Source: Pedobacter sp. Leaf41
Lineage (GTDB): Bacteria > Bacteroidota > Bacteroidia > Sphingobacteriales > Sphingobacteriaceae
DNA length: 64,000 nt
Assembly (NCBI RefSeq): GCF_001422545.1
Contig: NZ_LMLE01000001.1
Location: forward strand, 1,300,127 to 1,364,126
Direction: 5' to 3'
The position numbers and the translations under genes were made by a program. A model generated the notes under the pieces. That model ran no database searches, had not been told where the DNA came from, and saw only the letters and a list, made by a program, of their open reading frames with translations. Below are positions 55,182 through 64,000 of the stretch, piece after piece (the first letter of the stretch is position 1; the number at the start of each line of letters is the position of its first letter).

Positions 55182-55637
55182 CTATGGTTCTCTGCTTAAA
55201 TATATAGCCTTTACACCTTTGGCAGCTACCTGATTTTTCCCATAAGTGAGTTGAGATTTATCATTAATTTGTGCGGAAATGACCATTGCATTGCTCGACA
55301 GCTCATCAACTATCCAGTTATTGAAGGTGGCAATGGCAGCATTTTCAACCATAAGCGTTCTTGTACCAACCGTATTGAGCACTTTATAATTTGATGTTTT
55401 AACATCGGCATTGATATCGTTGGATAATTTAATTTGACTTTGATCAAAGGTCCAATAAGTTTTAATGGCGTCTACAACGGAGTGGCTAACCACTTCTCCC
55501 GATGAATTATAGAGGATGATATCGTAACCGCCGGTTGACCATTTTCCTTTTAGTGTCTCGGTGGTAGTTGCATTGTTATCTTTTTTACAGGAAAAGATGC
55601 AAAAAACCATTACAAAGGCTAGAAAAGTACTTCTCAT
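55182..55637 (-). CDS. Small lipocalin-like lipoprotein
   Basis: A 151-residue lipoprotein: signal peptide with lipobox IFSC (Cys17), then KKDNNATTTETLKGKWSTGGYDIILYN. The K-G-K-W start and alternating strands are of the lipocalin-like plan of the other two small lipoproteins in this window, with no strong identity to them. The function is unknown. It lies 125 bases upstream of GH28 on the same strand, so it may share the transcript; a role at the surface with the glycan locus is possible but unproved. Confidence 0.6.
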   Translation of the reverse strand: MRSTFLAFVMVFCIFSCKKDNNATTTETLKGKWSTGGYDIILYNSSGEVVSHSVVDAIKTYWTFDQSQIKLSNDINADVKTSNYKVLNTVGTRTLMVENAAIATFNNWIVDELSSNAMVISAQINDKSQLTYGKNQVAAKGVKAIYLSREP

Positions 55638-56123
55638 ATCATTTTGGATGTATGTTAAAGATAAATATTCTTAATAAAAGCACAAAGCTTTCATTTAAAA
55701 GCAATTAGATAGTTAGCAGGGCGATAGTTATTTTTATAAAACCTTTAAAAACAGAAAAGGACAATCCATCCGGAACTGTCCCTTTTTCTAACCAAATATA
55801 TACCTGTTATGAGTCAGGTAATTTTTTATGTTTGCAGCCTCAACGACTGAAATTATCTTGTATATAACGTTATGCAGTTATGCTCTTTATTTCCAGAAAT
55901 TCATATTTAAAAATTGAAACCAGATGGGTACGGTTGGTTTGCTTTTGATGAATATTTGGTTAAAGAGCCTTGCTTATTTTCAAAATTTTACTTCATTTAA
56001 AGCAAGTTTAAAACGTTAAACAAATCTAAGTTATTTTTTACTAATAAATATATTATTTATATAAAAAATTTTCAATTTAAAAACCTTCATTATTGATAAG
56101 GTTTTTAAATTGAATCTTGGTGT
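55638..56123. other. Gap between the two glycan loci, with a hairpin and a TAACCAAATATATA motif
   Basis: No gene in 486 bases. A hairpin of AAAAGGACA and TGTCCCTTTTT (55755-55787) could end transcripts coming from the left-hand or right-hand locus. Directly after it, TAACCAAATATATACCTGTTAT (first 14 bases identical to 38613-38626) repeats the end of upstream element A. The rest is AT-rich and blank. Confidence 0.45.
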
Positions 56124-57875
56124 TTATTTCCATTCAAAAGGTAAATACCAATTTTCAGGATTTAGCAGCTTTGCTCTAGCTGAGCTAGCTGTTGGATCGC
56201 CATCTTTTAAAAGCTTTTGGTAAACCCTTTCCGCTAAAAAAGCAGGGTTATTCTGGCGTCTAGCTATCCGCACTAAATCTGGCCAGCGATTGCCTTCGAA
56301 AGCCAATTCCAAAGCGCCTTCATCAATTAGCTTTCCTTCTAAACCAATCATATCGCTTTGCAAACTGGCATCAAGCGGAGTTAGGCCAGCACGGTTGCGA
56401 ATACCTGTATTGCGGTACCAGGGGCTTTTATAATCATTATTGTTTCTAGCATCCAGATAGTAAGGTGCCGGATAAGGCGTTTGCATGGTATTAATTTCAT
56501 CAAATGATACTGGTGTTGGTGCTCCAGCTGAGGAACGTGTACCGGTGTAAAAAGTATTGGCGATACCAATGTTTAACAATGCCCAGCCCAATTTACTCTT
56601 ACCATCACGATTAGCTGCCTCCGAATAGCGTAAATGCAATAATCCAGCACGATAAATGCCCCATTTACCACCTTTGTTTAGGTTTGTAACTGGGATAATA
56701 TTATCGGTTAACTTAGTAATTGCCGGCCCAGTAGCAGTTGTTTCATAAGATAGTCTACCTCTCGCATCGTAAGGAATACCACTGTTCTGCCTTTGCGCAT
56801 TCCAATTATCGATAGCGGCTTTTGACGGTTTTATCAGGTATTTACCATATACTGGAGAACACAACTCGATCATCGGATTACCCGGCTTGAAGCTCGAACT
56901 GTAAGGAATACCCCAGAAAAACTCCGAATTCCATACATTATTGGTGTTTTGAGCACTAAACATACTTTTCCAGCCTTGATCATACAGCAAAGTACTTTCG
57001 TCTTGATATTTCGCATAGCGTACAGCCTGATCATTATAGCCAGAATTTCCATAATAAACTACTTTATAGGAGTCAAAAGCAATGTTAATATTGGTATTGT
57101 TGTTTTCAACGTTCAATATCTTACTATAATTCTCTGCAGCTTTTAAATAGTTATTGCTCCATAAATATAAATCACCAAGTACAAATGGTTTACAGATAAA
57201 TATCTTTTGTGTATTGTTTCCATCTATGGTGATCACCAATGGATTTCCGGTTGGATAAGCGTACACTTCCTTGTAAGGTAATTTTTCAGTAAAATCTATA
57301 AGTTTTGTTAAAAGCTCCTCAAAAGAAATACGTGGATAGGCCGACAAGTTTTTAATGTCATCTACATTCTCCACCGGATTTGTAATATAGGGAACGCTAC
57401 CATATTGAATCCCCAACTGCAAATAAATCCAGCTCCTTAATGCGCCAATATCAGAGTAGTGTTTGTTGTAATCATCCACACTCATGCGGAAGTCATCCCG
57501 CATCAATTGGAAATTCTTCAAAGCGTCATTACAGTTTAAAATTACTTTGTAATATGGCCTCGGATCTATGTAAGGATTATCTTTTGTAACGCTGTGGTTA
57601 GCCAACTGTTTTAAATAAGGATCGGCATTTGCTGTAACGTTTACCAAATCAGCTCTCAATTCATTTTGAAGGATATATGTTTTTTGTAATCCCAAAAACT
57701 GACCGTAAATACCGATCACTGCGGCATCGGCGTCGGTAGAATTTCGGTAAGCATTTGATACATCAAGCGTCGCTTCTGGCTCTTCATCTATTATTTTTTT
57801 GCAAGACCATGAACCTGTTGCAAGCAGGGCTACTGCTAAAAGGGCAATAACTTTTTTATTAAAATCCATCTTCAT
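56124..57875 (-). CDS. SusD/RagB family lipoprotein (locus 2)
   Basis: A 583-residue lipoprotein with lipobox GSWSCKK. SusD marks are LDVSNAYRNSTDADAAVIGIYGQFLGLQ, IGALRSWIYLQLGIQYGSVPYITNP and the C-terminal GALELAFEGNRWPDLVRIARR with ENWYLPFEWK. It should act as surface lid of the SusC encoded just upstream. The open frame reaches back to a TTG at 57893, directly after the susC stop; ATG 57875 or 57869 is more likely, with a repeated TTGATAA phrase between. It is translationally close to susC. No terminator with a T-run directly follows; a hairpin lies about 340 bases on. Confidence 0.93.
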   Translation of the reverse strand: MKMDFNKKVIALLAVALLATGSWSCKKIIDEEPEATLDVSNAYRNSTDADAAVIGIYGQFLGLQKTYILQNELRADLVNVTANADPYLKQLANHSVTKDNPYIDPRPYYKVILNCNDALKNFQLMRDDFRMSVDDYNKHYSDIGALRSWIYLQLGIQYGSVPYITNPVENVDDIKNLSAYPRISFEELLTKLIDFTEKLPYKEVYAYPTGNPLVITIDGNNTQKIFICKPFVLGDLYLWSNNYLKAAENYSKILNVENNNTNINIAFDSYKVVYYGNSGYNDQAVRYAKYQDESTLLYDQGWKSMFSAQNTNNVWNSEFFWGIPYSSSFKPGNPMIELCSPVYGKYLIKPSKAAIDNWNAQRQNSGIPYDARGRLSYETTATGPAITKLTDNIIPVTNLNKGGKWGIYRAGLLHLRYSEAANRDGKSKLGWALLNIGIANTFYTGTRSSAGAPTPVSFDEINTMQTPYPAPYYLDARNNNDYKSPWYRNTGIRNRAGLTPLDASLQSDMIGLEGKLIDEGALELAFEGNRWPDLVRIARRQNNPAFLAERVYQKLLKDGDPTASSARAKLLNPENWYLPFEWK

Positions 57876-57893
57876 CTTTTTATCAATTATCAA

Positions 57894-60800
57894 TTATAAA
57901 CCAATTCTAACACCCAATTGAACCGATCTGAACTGTGGCTCTAAAGTGGTATCTACACCTTGAGTGAAAATACTTCCAGTAGCGCTAAATTCAGGATCGT
58001 AGCCCAGGTATTTGGTTAGGGTAAGTAAATTATTTCCGGTGGCATAAATTCTAGCATATTTAATCGCTTTCGTTTTTAAAGGCACGTTGTAGGTTAAATT
58101 TACCGAACGTAAGCGCAGGTACGAACCATCTTCAATCCAACGATCAGAAAACTGAGCATTGCCCATCGGATCGCCAAAGCTGGCTTTAGGTACGTTGGTA
58201 ACCTGCCCCTCGCCTCTCCAACGGTTTCTCATAATTTCTGATTGGTTGTAATAAGCATTTCCCGATTCGAGCACCGAGCGTGTGTAGTTGTAAATGTCGT
58301 TTCCTAATACGAAGGAAACCAATACATCCAGTGTCCAGTTTTTGTATACAAGGGTGTTGTTGAAACTTCCAAAAAGATCCGGATTTGGATTTCCAATCAC
58401 CACACGATCAGCTCCGTTGATAATTTTATCACCATTGGTATCGATAAACCTCATATCGCCACCTTTAAAAGGTACGGTTACCCCTGCACTATTTACAATA
58501 GATAATCCTGAAGCTGTAGCTTCGGCATCCGTAGCGTAAACACCGTTGGTGCGCTGACCGTAAAATAAATTAGCTGTTTCGCCAACTCTTGTTAAGTATG
58601 TGCCGTTTGCATAATTGGTAACAATATCATTTCCGTTGGATAAACTTTGAATTTTATTTCTGTATAGGCCTAGATTAATGCCTAAATCCCATTTTATTTT
58701 TTTGTTTACTACACGGGCATTCAAACCAAAATCAAAGCCATTGGTTTGCATACCTCCTTGATTATCAACATAAGAATCTACACCGGCAATTGAAGTAACT
58801 GGAATATAGTTTAGCATTTTACTGGTGGTGTGCACATAATAATCTAAACTCATGCTTAAACGTTCATTAAAAAAGGAACCATCTACTCCAACATTAAACT
58901 TGGCTACACGTTCCCACTGGATATTGGGGTTGGCCACATTGCCACGAACCACACCTTGGAGACCCAATAAATTTTGCGAAACATAGTATTGTCTGTTATT
59001 ATAGTTTCCGATATCATCATTCCCTACAATGCCATAACTAGCCCGAAGTTTCAGCAGATCTATACCTTTATAACCTTGCATAAAATCTTCTGATGATACA
59101 ATCCAGGCACCACTTAAAGCTGGTAAAAGAGCCGTTTTGCCACCAAATAAATTTAATCCGTATCCACTTGTACTTGCTGATGTGTTTCCATCACTTCTAC
59201 CAAAACGCGATGAGGCATCTGCCGCTACAGCCAGACTTAAAAAGTACTTGTCTTTATAACTGTAATCTGTAGTGAAGTAAGTATTTAGAGAACTCCAATT
59301 GCCGATATCTCCACCAAAAAATCGTAGGGCAGCATTACTGTTGCCAATACTAATCAACACATCAGTTGCAGAATTGTAACCTATGGCAAAATCCTGTTCG
59401 CTAGAATTTTTTGAATAACGCGTTCCCAAACTCATTTTTAAGTTGTGATCTTTGGCGAATGTTTTGTTGAATGCGAAGCGAAAATCATTAAAAACGTTTG
59501 AATAACGAATTACTTGCGAACCCAACTTGCTATCGCCGATGGTATTTTCTAACACCTCATTTGTTACGCCTTTACGAGGGATAAACAAAGTTTCCTGTGT
59601 TTTATCGTATGTTAAGCCGGTTAAGTTAGATATCTTGAAATTTTTATTGAATTCATAGTTGAACACGATGTTACCAAAGAAACGGTAAGCTTTCTTCTGA
59701 TTCAATCCCTTTTCTATTAGTGCTCTGGGATTACTTACACCCAGTGTATCCGCCTCTGCAAGATTTGGAGAAACTGCGCCGGTAGCACTAATTTCATTTT
59801 TGGCAAGAAAAGGTGCTTTTACCAACGATAAAAATATTGGGTTGGTACGTGGAGCAATCCCCTGGTCTTTTAAGCTTTGCTCCGTATAGCTAAAAGATAG
59901 ATTTGTACTTGCCTGAAGCTTCTTCGTTAAATTTAAATCACTGTTGAAGCGCATGTGATAGTTTGTGTTATTCGTTGAATCGATAACACTTTTATTTTTC
60001 GAGTAACCTGCCGAAAGTGCATATTTAGCGATGTTATCGCCACCGCTTACTTTCAGAAAATAGTTTTGATTGAAACTACGTTTGAAAACTTCTTTTTGCC
60101 AATCGGTATTTTGGTGATACATGGCATAAGTTGGGTTAGTGGCTTGGTTTGGATCATCGTTCATGTAAGGCAAAGCTGCAATAGCACTATTGCTCAAACC
60201 ACGGCTTTGTAAAATATCAGAAAGATAAGTTCTAAAATCACCTCCATTCATTACCGAAAGTTTTTTTGGAACTAGGTTGATACTGCTATATGCCGCAAAA
60301 TCTATCTGAGTAGCCAAATCTTTAGCATGGTTGGTGGTAATAATCATTACCCCATTGGCAGCTTTGGTTCCATAAACTGCTGCCGCTGCTGCATCTTTAA
60401 TTAAGCTCACGCTTTCAATATCGTGAACATCAATAAACTGTAGCGGATTATTGCGGTGCCCGGCCGTTAAAGATGAGCCGTACGAATTGGCGTCGAAAAT
60501 CATTCCATCCACCACGTACAAAGGCTGATTGGTTGCATAAAGTGAAGTGAAGCCTCTTACAAATAAATCGGCTCCAATTCCAGGGGTTCCTGATCTTCTA
60601 ATAGAATTTAACCCTGCCATTCTTCCTTGCAAATAGCTGTCTGGCGTTTCTGCATTTACTGTCCAGCCACCTTGCGGATTGGCATAAGAAATAGCTGATG
60701 AAGTTCTGGCCAGGTTTTGGGTACCCGATGGCAACACCACCTCGGTAAACAAGGAAGCAAAAGAACTCGGGTAAATTTTAATCGTTGCGAGTTTACCTTT

Positions 60801-61151
60801 GTGAACAGCCAGCAACTTAGTGTGGTAGCCAATATTACTAATGGTGATTGTTGCATTATAATCTGGAACAGTAATCGAGAAGCGACCTTTATCATCGGTT
60901 AGGGCGCCAGAAAAATCTGTTACGGTTAATTTTACACCGGTAACAGGTTTATTAGTTGCGCCATCTACCACGATGCCGGTTATTTTCTGTCCGACAAGCT
61001 TTTTAACTTTCACTTTAACCGTTGTGGTATCGGTGCTGTACTTACTTGTATCTGTTGTTGTGGTATCTGTCTGCGCAAAAACCGCAGTAGCAAACATCAT
61101 TCCGAACAGTGTAAGTGAAACTCTTTTTTTTATGATGGTAAAATTATACAT
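57894..61151 (-). CDS. SusC/RagA family TonB-linked transporter (locus 2)
   Basis: A 1085-residue outer-membrane protein. The signal peptide runs from ATG 61151 (MYNFTIIKKRVSLTLFGMMF, ending FAQ). A Thr/Asp-rich, low-complexity linker (TDTTTTDTSKYSTDTTTVKV) follows, which is unusual, then a carboxypeptidase-like domain (VGQKITGIVVDGATNKPVTGV). The plug has YVVDGMIFDAN and KDAAAAAVYGTKAANGVMIIT, and the barrel ends QLGVRIGL. The frame could start at 61190, but that would overlap the upstream fasciclin gene by 20 bases. It is coupled to susD. Substrate unknown: no glycosidase is encoded beside it in the window. Confidence 0.93.
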   Translation of the reverse strand: MYNFTIIKKRVSLTLFGMMFATAVFAQTDTTTTDTSKYSTDTTTVKVKVKKLVGQKITGIVVDGATNKPVTGVKLTVTDFSGALTDDKGRFSITVPDYNATITISNIGYHTKLLAVHKGKLATIKIYPSSFASLFTEVVLPSGTQNLARTSSAISYANPQGGWTVNAETPDSYLQGRMAGLNSIRRSGTPGIGADLFVRGFTSLYATNQPLYVVDGMIFDANSYGSSLTAGHRNNPLQFIDVHDIESVSLIKDAAAAAVYGTKAANGVMIITTNHAKDLATQIDFAAYSSINLVPKKLSVMNGGDFRTYLSDILQSRGLSNSAIAALPYMNDDPNQATNPTYAMYHQNTDWQKEVFKRSFNQNYFLKVSGGDNIAKYALSAGYSKNKSVIDSTNNTNYHMRFNSDLNLTKKLQASTNLSFSYTEQSLKDQGIAPRTNPIFLSLVKAPFLAKNEISATGAVSPNLAEADTLGVSNPRALIEKGLNQKKAYRFFGNIVFNYEFNKNFKISNLTGLTYDKTQETLFIPRKGVTNEVLENTIGDSKLGSQVIRYSNVFNDFRFAFNKTFAKDHNLKMSLGTRYSKNSSEQDFAIGYNSATDVLISIGNSNAALRFFGGDIGNWSSLNTYFTTDYSYKDKYFLSLAVAADASSRFGRSDGNTSASTSGYGLNLFGGKTALLPALSGAWIVSSEDFMQGYKGIDLLKLRASYGIVGNDDIGNYNNRQYYVSQNLLGLQGVVRGNVANPNIQWERVAKFNVGVDGSFFNERLSMSLDYYVHTTSKMLNYIPVTSIAGVDSYVDNQGGMQTNGFDFGLNARVVNKKIKWDLGINLGLYRNKIQSLSNGNDIVTNYANGTYLTRVGETANLFYGQRTNGVYATDAEATASGLSIVNSAGVTVPFKGGDMRFIDTNGDKIINGADRVVIGNPNPDLFGSFNNTLVYKNWTLDVLVSFVLGNDIYNYTRSVLESGNAYYNQSEIMRNRWRGEGQVTNVPKASFGDPMGNAQFSDRWIEDGSYLRLRSVNLTYNVPLKTKAIKYARIYATGNNLLTLTKYLGYDPEFSATGSIFTQGVDTTLEPQFRSVQLGVRIGL

Positions 61152-61170
61152 AGTCAATTTATAATTCAGA

Positions 61171-62613
61171 TTATGGAAGAATAGGTTCAAATCTCAAATA
61201 ATCCAATATGAGCGTACTTACATTTTTAGCTGTGCTAGCGGCACTGGTTAACCTGAGGTCTAATAGCCCAAACTGCTTAGGCGTAAATTCGCCCATGTAA
61301 ACCTCATCATAATTGAGTGGCGTTACATTATGAGTGGCGAATAAATCATAAACAGGAGCTGTTGGCGTAGAGGTTAACGGGTTGAAAATAAAATAGCGCT
61401 GTGTAAATGCTGCAACCTGTGCATCGCCTGCGGCACCTGCAACTGCCCGGGCATAAACTTTATATTTAGCCACCGGCACGTTACTTCTTAAGTACCTGAT
61501 GTAATATTCTGATACGCTGTGGTCATAAACCTCAATATCTTTATATTGAACTCCTTTGTTATCTAATTTAGTTCTGTATAGCGTATTTCCATCCCTGTTT
61601 ATTCTGAAACTAAAAGGAAGTTCTCCCTCAATTTTGAATGTAGGTACTTTATCCTTTAGTCTAAAAGGAAGTGCACTCATTACATGTACAATTCCGTTAC
61701 TTGCTTTGTAAGACTTTACTATTGCAGCCTTACTGATCGGAATTTTAACTCCGCGTGTTGAAAGCAACGTATCAGGTAATTTATCTGCGGTATATAAACC
61801 TTTCACGGTAAAGTCGCTTACTAATCCCAGTTTATCGAATAAAGAATAGTATGGCGTAAGCTTCGCCGTTTCACTATTGAAAGCAGCATCCTGAAGCATA
61901 AAAAACGTGTACTGTTGATTTTCGGTTCGAAGATCGGCCACGGTAGTCCAATATAAATTTCTGGAAACCATTGGTGGATTGGCTGCAAAAATCGGGTTAC
62001 CCGAATTATTATAACCAATGATCACTGCATTAGCGGTATCAATAACCATTGATGATATATTGCTGATGTAATTAGTCTGCAGTGGTGCATCCGCACTGCT
62101 TAACATGTACTCCCATACATTAAATTTAGTTGGAACAGCTTTATCAATGGTGTATAAAGCACCGTTTTTAACAAATTGACCACCACCTGTAACAGCAGCT
62201 TCTTCAAATGTGTTGCCTACCAGTGTAGCGAATTTTTTATTGATCAACTGAATGCGTAAAGTATCTGAAGCGGTTTTTGGAGCCACCACCGTAGTTAAAG
62301 CAATGTGGTTGGCTACAAAATCTTTGAGTTTTGCCGGATCGGATGAAATTGCAGCATCTAAAGAAGTTAACGCGTCGTTTGTTGGTGCCCAAACCGTATA
62401 ATTTTGAGATGATGCCAACAGTTTGTCGTAACCTGTACTTCGTACAAAATCACTAAACTTACTTAAATTAGGTTGCGCAGATAGTTTCTGAAAAACGTCG
62501 ATCGTGTTATCAACATTCACAATTTCTGTATGCTCTTCCAATACATCTTTACATGCACTTAGCCAAAAAATGGTACTAAGCAGTAATATGGTGTGAAGTA
62601 TATTTGTTTTCAT
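61171..62613 (-). CDS. Fasciclin-domain lipoprotein (locus 2)
   Basis: A 480-residue lipoprotein with lipobox LSACKD. A FAS1 domain covers about 40-165: FSDFVRSTGYDKLLASSQNYTVWAPTNDAL is the H1 box, LKDFVANHIALTTVV the middle, and FVKNGALYTIDKAVPT the H2 box. A second, looser beta-rich part follows, with another short fasciclin-like piece near 255-320 (YSLFDKLGLVSDFTVKGLYT, ASNGIVHVMSALPFRLKDKV). FAS1 domains bind carbohydrates or other proteins. It lies 19 bases before susC on the same strand, so it belongs to the operon, perhaps taking the place of SusE/SusF surface binding proteins. Its leader has CTAACCAAAAG. Confidence 0.85.
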   Translation of the reverse strand: MKTNILHTILLLSTIFWLSACKDVLEEHTEIVNVDNTIDVFQKLSAQPNLSKFSDFVRSTGYDKLLASSQNYTVWAPTNDALTSLDAAISSDPAKLKDFVANHIALTTVVAPKTASDTLRIQLINKKFATLVGNTFEEAAVTGGGQFVKNGALYTIDKAVPTKFNVWEYMLSSADAPLQTNYISNISSMVIDTANAVIIGYNNSGNPIFAANPPMVSRNLYWTTVADLRTENQQYTFFMLQDAAFNSETAKLTPYYSLFDKLGLVSDFTVKGLYTADKLPDTLLSTRGVKIPISKAAIVKSYKASNGIVHVMSALPFRLKDKVPTFKIEGELPFSFRINRDGNTLYRTKLDNKGVQYKDIEVYDHSVSEYYIRYLRSNVPVAKYKVYARAVAGAAGDAQVAAFTQRYFIFNPLTSTPTAPVYDLFATHNVTPLNYDEVYMGEFTPKQFGLLDLRLTSAASTAKNVSTLILDYLRFEPILP

Positions 62614-62673
62614 TGAGAATTTTCTTTTGGTTAGAATTCGTTTGCCGGAGCATTGCTACCCCGGCTTTATAAG

Positions 62674-64000
62674 TTATGGGCGGTTAAACACTGTTCCAAA
62701 GGTTGAAAAACGTGGGTAGTTCTGGTCGGCATCAACAGGAATAAAATGGATCATATCCAAGTAGGTTGCATTACTAAGACCGGCGTTGCTTACTACAGTT
62801 AACCTCACCCAGTGCCTGTCAGTAGTTTGAATATCAGCAGTACCTGCCAAGCGGCCAACCAGTTGATCCCATCCAGAACCGTTTATAGAAACTTCTCCCC
62901 TTGCTGTACCCTGGAAATCGGCAGTTGTTGCCATGTAACGTTTGTAACCGTTAGTTAACATTAAAGCATCTGCCGATGGTAGCGTGGCCGTTGTTGCACT
63001 AATACCGGAAGAGCCGAGGTATTGTCTAAAATCGACTAAATTTGGCAGAATTTGTTCCCCTGGCCTACCCACATCCACACCAACTTGAAATAAGTTTGAA
63101 TTTCCGTTTTGAGCATAACATATCCATATTTTATATTTTCCTTTTACCAACATCGGCGTGCGGATATCGATGTATTGAATCCTCGCTGTACTTACTCCCA
63201 TCGATAAATTGAAAAAATCGTTGTAGGCATATTTACGGGTTGCATTAGGTACGATTACCCTTTCATAATTACTTCCTTGACTTACTTTGGAAAGGTCGTT
63301 ACCGAAAAGCAATCCATTTACCGTGGTTAATCCATTCGCATACAACGGAATGGTTCCGGCAGCGGCGCCTCTCCATTTAGGGTTAATTCTCAAATCTGCA
63401 TGATCAGAAACATCAAAATAAACGGCAGATTGTACCCTCACTTTTATTGCAAATGGTTTTTTCACTTCATGAGATACGCCATTTGACGCCGTTACATCGC
63501 TAAAAGTTCTATTCAGTTCAACACCAGGTTCTACTACTCCATTAAATTCATCTTCATTCAGCAAAATTTTCTGTCCAGAAAATTTTGTTGTGATCACCTC
63601 TTTAGGTGCCAATGTATAAATTGCTGGCGAGCTGATGATATCAGGTGTGTAAGACGGACCTGTAGAAATGTGATAAGCCATGTATAACCATAAACTATCA
63701 GCATGATTTTTAGGATCTCCCGTTTTTGAATATCTGCTTTTAAAACTAGCGTAGCTCGAATATCCTGCAGCTTTCAAAGCAGAGTCTGACTCTAAAATTA
63801 AAGTTTGAAAACGGCGGGTGGTGTCTTTAGCTGCAGCGCCATCAATGTTTAGTGAATCATAAAACCCAGTCTCTTTTAATGCCTGAGTAAAATAGCTGTA
63901 GCGAGAATTGGCTTCGACACTTTTGGCTAATGTTAAAGTTGCTGGTACAAGTACATGATCTAACACATGGATAATTCCATTGCCTACTCTAATATTCGAC
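62674..64000 (-). CDS. Fasciclin-domain protein, 5' end beyond the window (locus 2)
   Basis: The frame is open from the stop at 62674 to the window edge. The codons before 63966 read NIRVGNGIIHVLDHVLVP, the classical end of a FAS1 domain, so the GTG at 63966 is not the start and the gene begins outside. After the FAS1 end come about 420 residues with a second fasciclin-like segment (RYSYFTQALKETGFYDSLNI...) and a C-terminal beta-sandwich (YFDVSDHADLRINPKWRG, YIDIRTPMLVKGKYKIWICY, YLDMIHFIPVDADQNYPRF) resembling the DUF5108-type tail. It is the first visible gene of the operon and lies 60 bases before the other fasciclin gene. Confidence 0.82.
   Translation of the reverse strand, partial: SNIRVGNGIIHVLDHVLVPATLTLAKSVEANSRYSYFTQALKETGFYDSLNIDGAAAKDTTRRFQTLILESDSALKAAGYSSYASFKSRYSKTGDPKNHADSLWLYMAYHISTGPSYTPDIISSPAIYTLAPKEVITTKFSGQKILLNEDEFNGVVEPGVELNRTFSDVTASNGVSHEVKKPFAIKVRVQSAVYFDVSDHADLRINPKWRGAAAGTIPLYANGLTTVNGLLFGNDLSKVSQGSNYERVIVPNATRKYAYNDFFNLSMGVSTARIQYIDIRTPMLVKGKYKIWICYAQNGNSNLFQVGVDVGRPGEQILPNLVDFRQYLGSSGISATTATLPSADALMLTNGYKRYMATTADFQGTARGEVSINGSGWDQLVGRLAGTADIQTTDRHWVRLTVVSNAGLSNATYLDMIHFIPVDADQNYPRFSTFGTVFNRP

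Overview
The window is a contiguous piece of a Bacteroidota chromosome, most likely from the Sphingobacteriaceae (Pedobacter/Mucilaginibacter type). The evidence is three-fold. It is AT-rich. It has SusC/SusD pairs, a type IX secretion (T9SS) sorting domain, the futalosine menaquinone route and many short lipoproteins. It also has several exact matches to the Bacteroidota promoter pattern TTTG-N19/20-TAnnTTTG. The genus is an inference; there is no rRNA here.

Left part, 0.2-27.6 kb, is ordinary chromosome. It holds a giant T9SS-exported surface protein with SprB-like repeats, a ribosome hibernation factor, mqnA and mqnE (menaquinone) around a histidine phosphatase, and a trans-sulfuration enzyme. 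A SAM-I riboswitch precedes metY-metX-hom (methionine synthesis). Further on are a queuosine-precursor transporter, a Bcr/CflA-type exporter, a TonB receptor, rpe, pnp, rpsO with its own promoter and terminator, a hotdog thioesterase, a MATE exporter behind a leader with a tiny ORF, and a FucP-like sugar transporter with a LacI-type operator. Small dispersed inverted repeats lie between these genes.

Middle part, about 28-38 kb, begins at a tRNA-Lys and looks like a decayed accessory region. An apparently intact arsR with two matching operators is followed by three broken arsenic genes: a DUF6428-like gene, an ArsN-like acetyltransferase, and an arsenate reductase that has lost its catalytic Cys. 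The region also holds a histidine kinase tail, a Fpg/Nei-like fossil, a secreted protein with an in-frame stop and a frameshifted unknown gene. Living genes are scattered among them: a histone-H1-like 58-aa protein, a lone CheB domain, a PAS histidine kinase, a Gfo/Idh/MocA oxidoreductase and small ORFs. No integrase or duplicated attachment site was found.

Right part, 38.5-55.1 kb, is a polysaccharide utilisation locus. susC and susD are closed by a terminator; then a second unit carries a beta-propeller glycosidase, GH2, two GH43 proteins and GH115, with a convergent GH28. The two units are preceded by a similar element of about 70 bp. The enzyme set suggests an acidic, galactose-rich glycan such as type II arabinogalactan or pectin side chains; this is inference. 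From 55.2 to 64 kb a second SusC/SusD system runs on the minus strand behind two fasciclin-domain proteins, the first of which runs off the window edge.

The points most worth a second look are the paired upstream elements and the recurring TAACCAAATA leader motif of the glycan genes, the arsenic fossil that still has its regulator and operators, and the leader ORF before the MATE gene. I saw no CRISPR array, transposase, integrase or clear phage gene, and nothing I can call a wholly new system with confidence.
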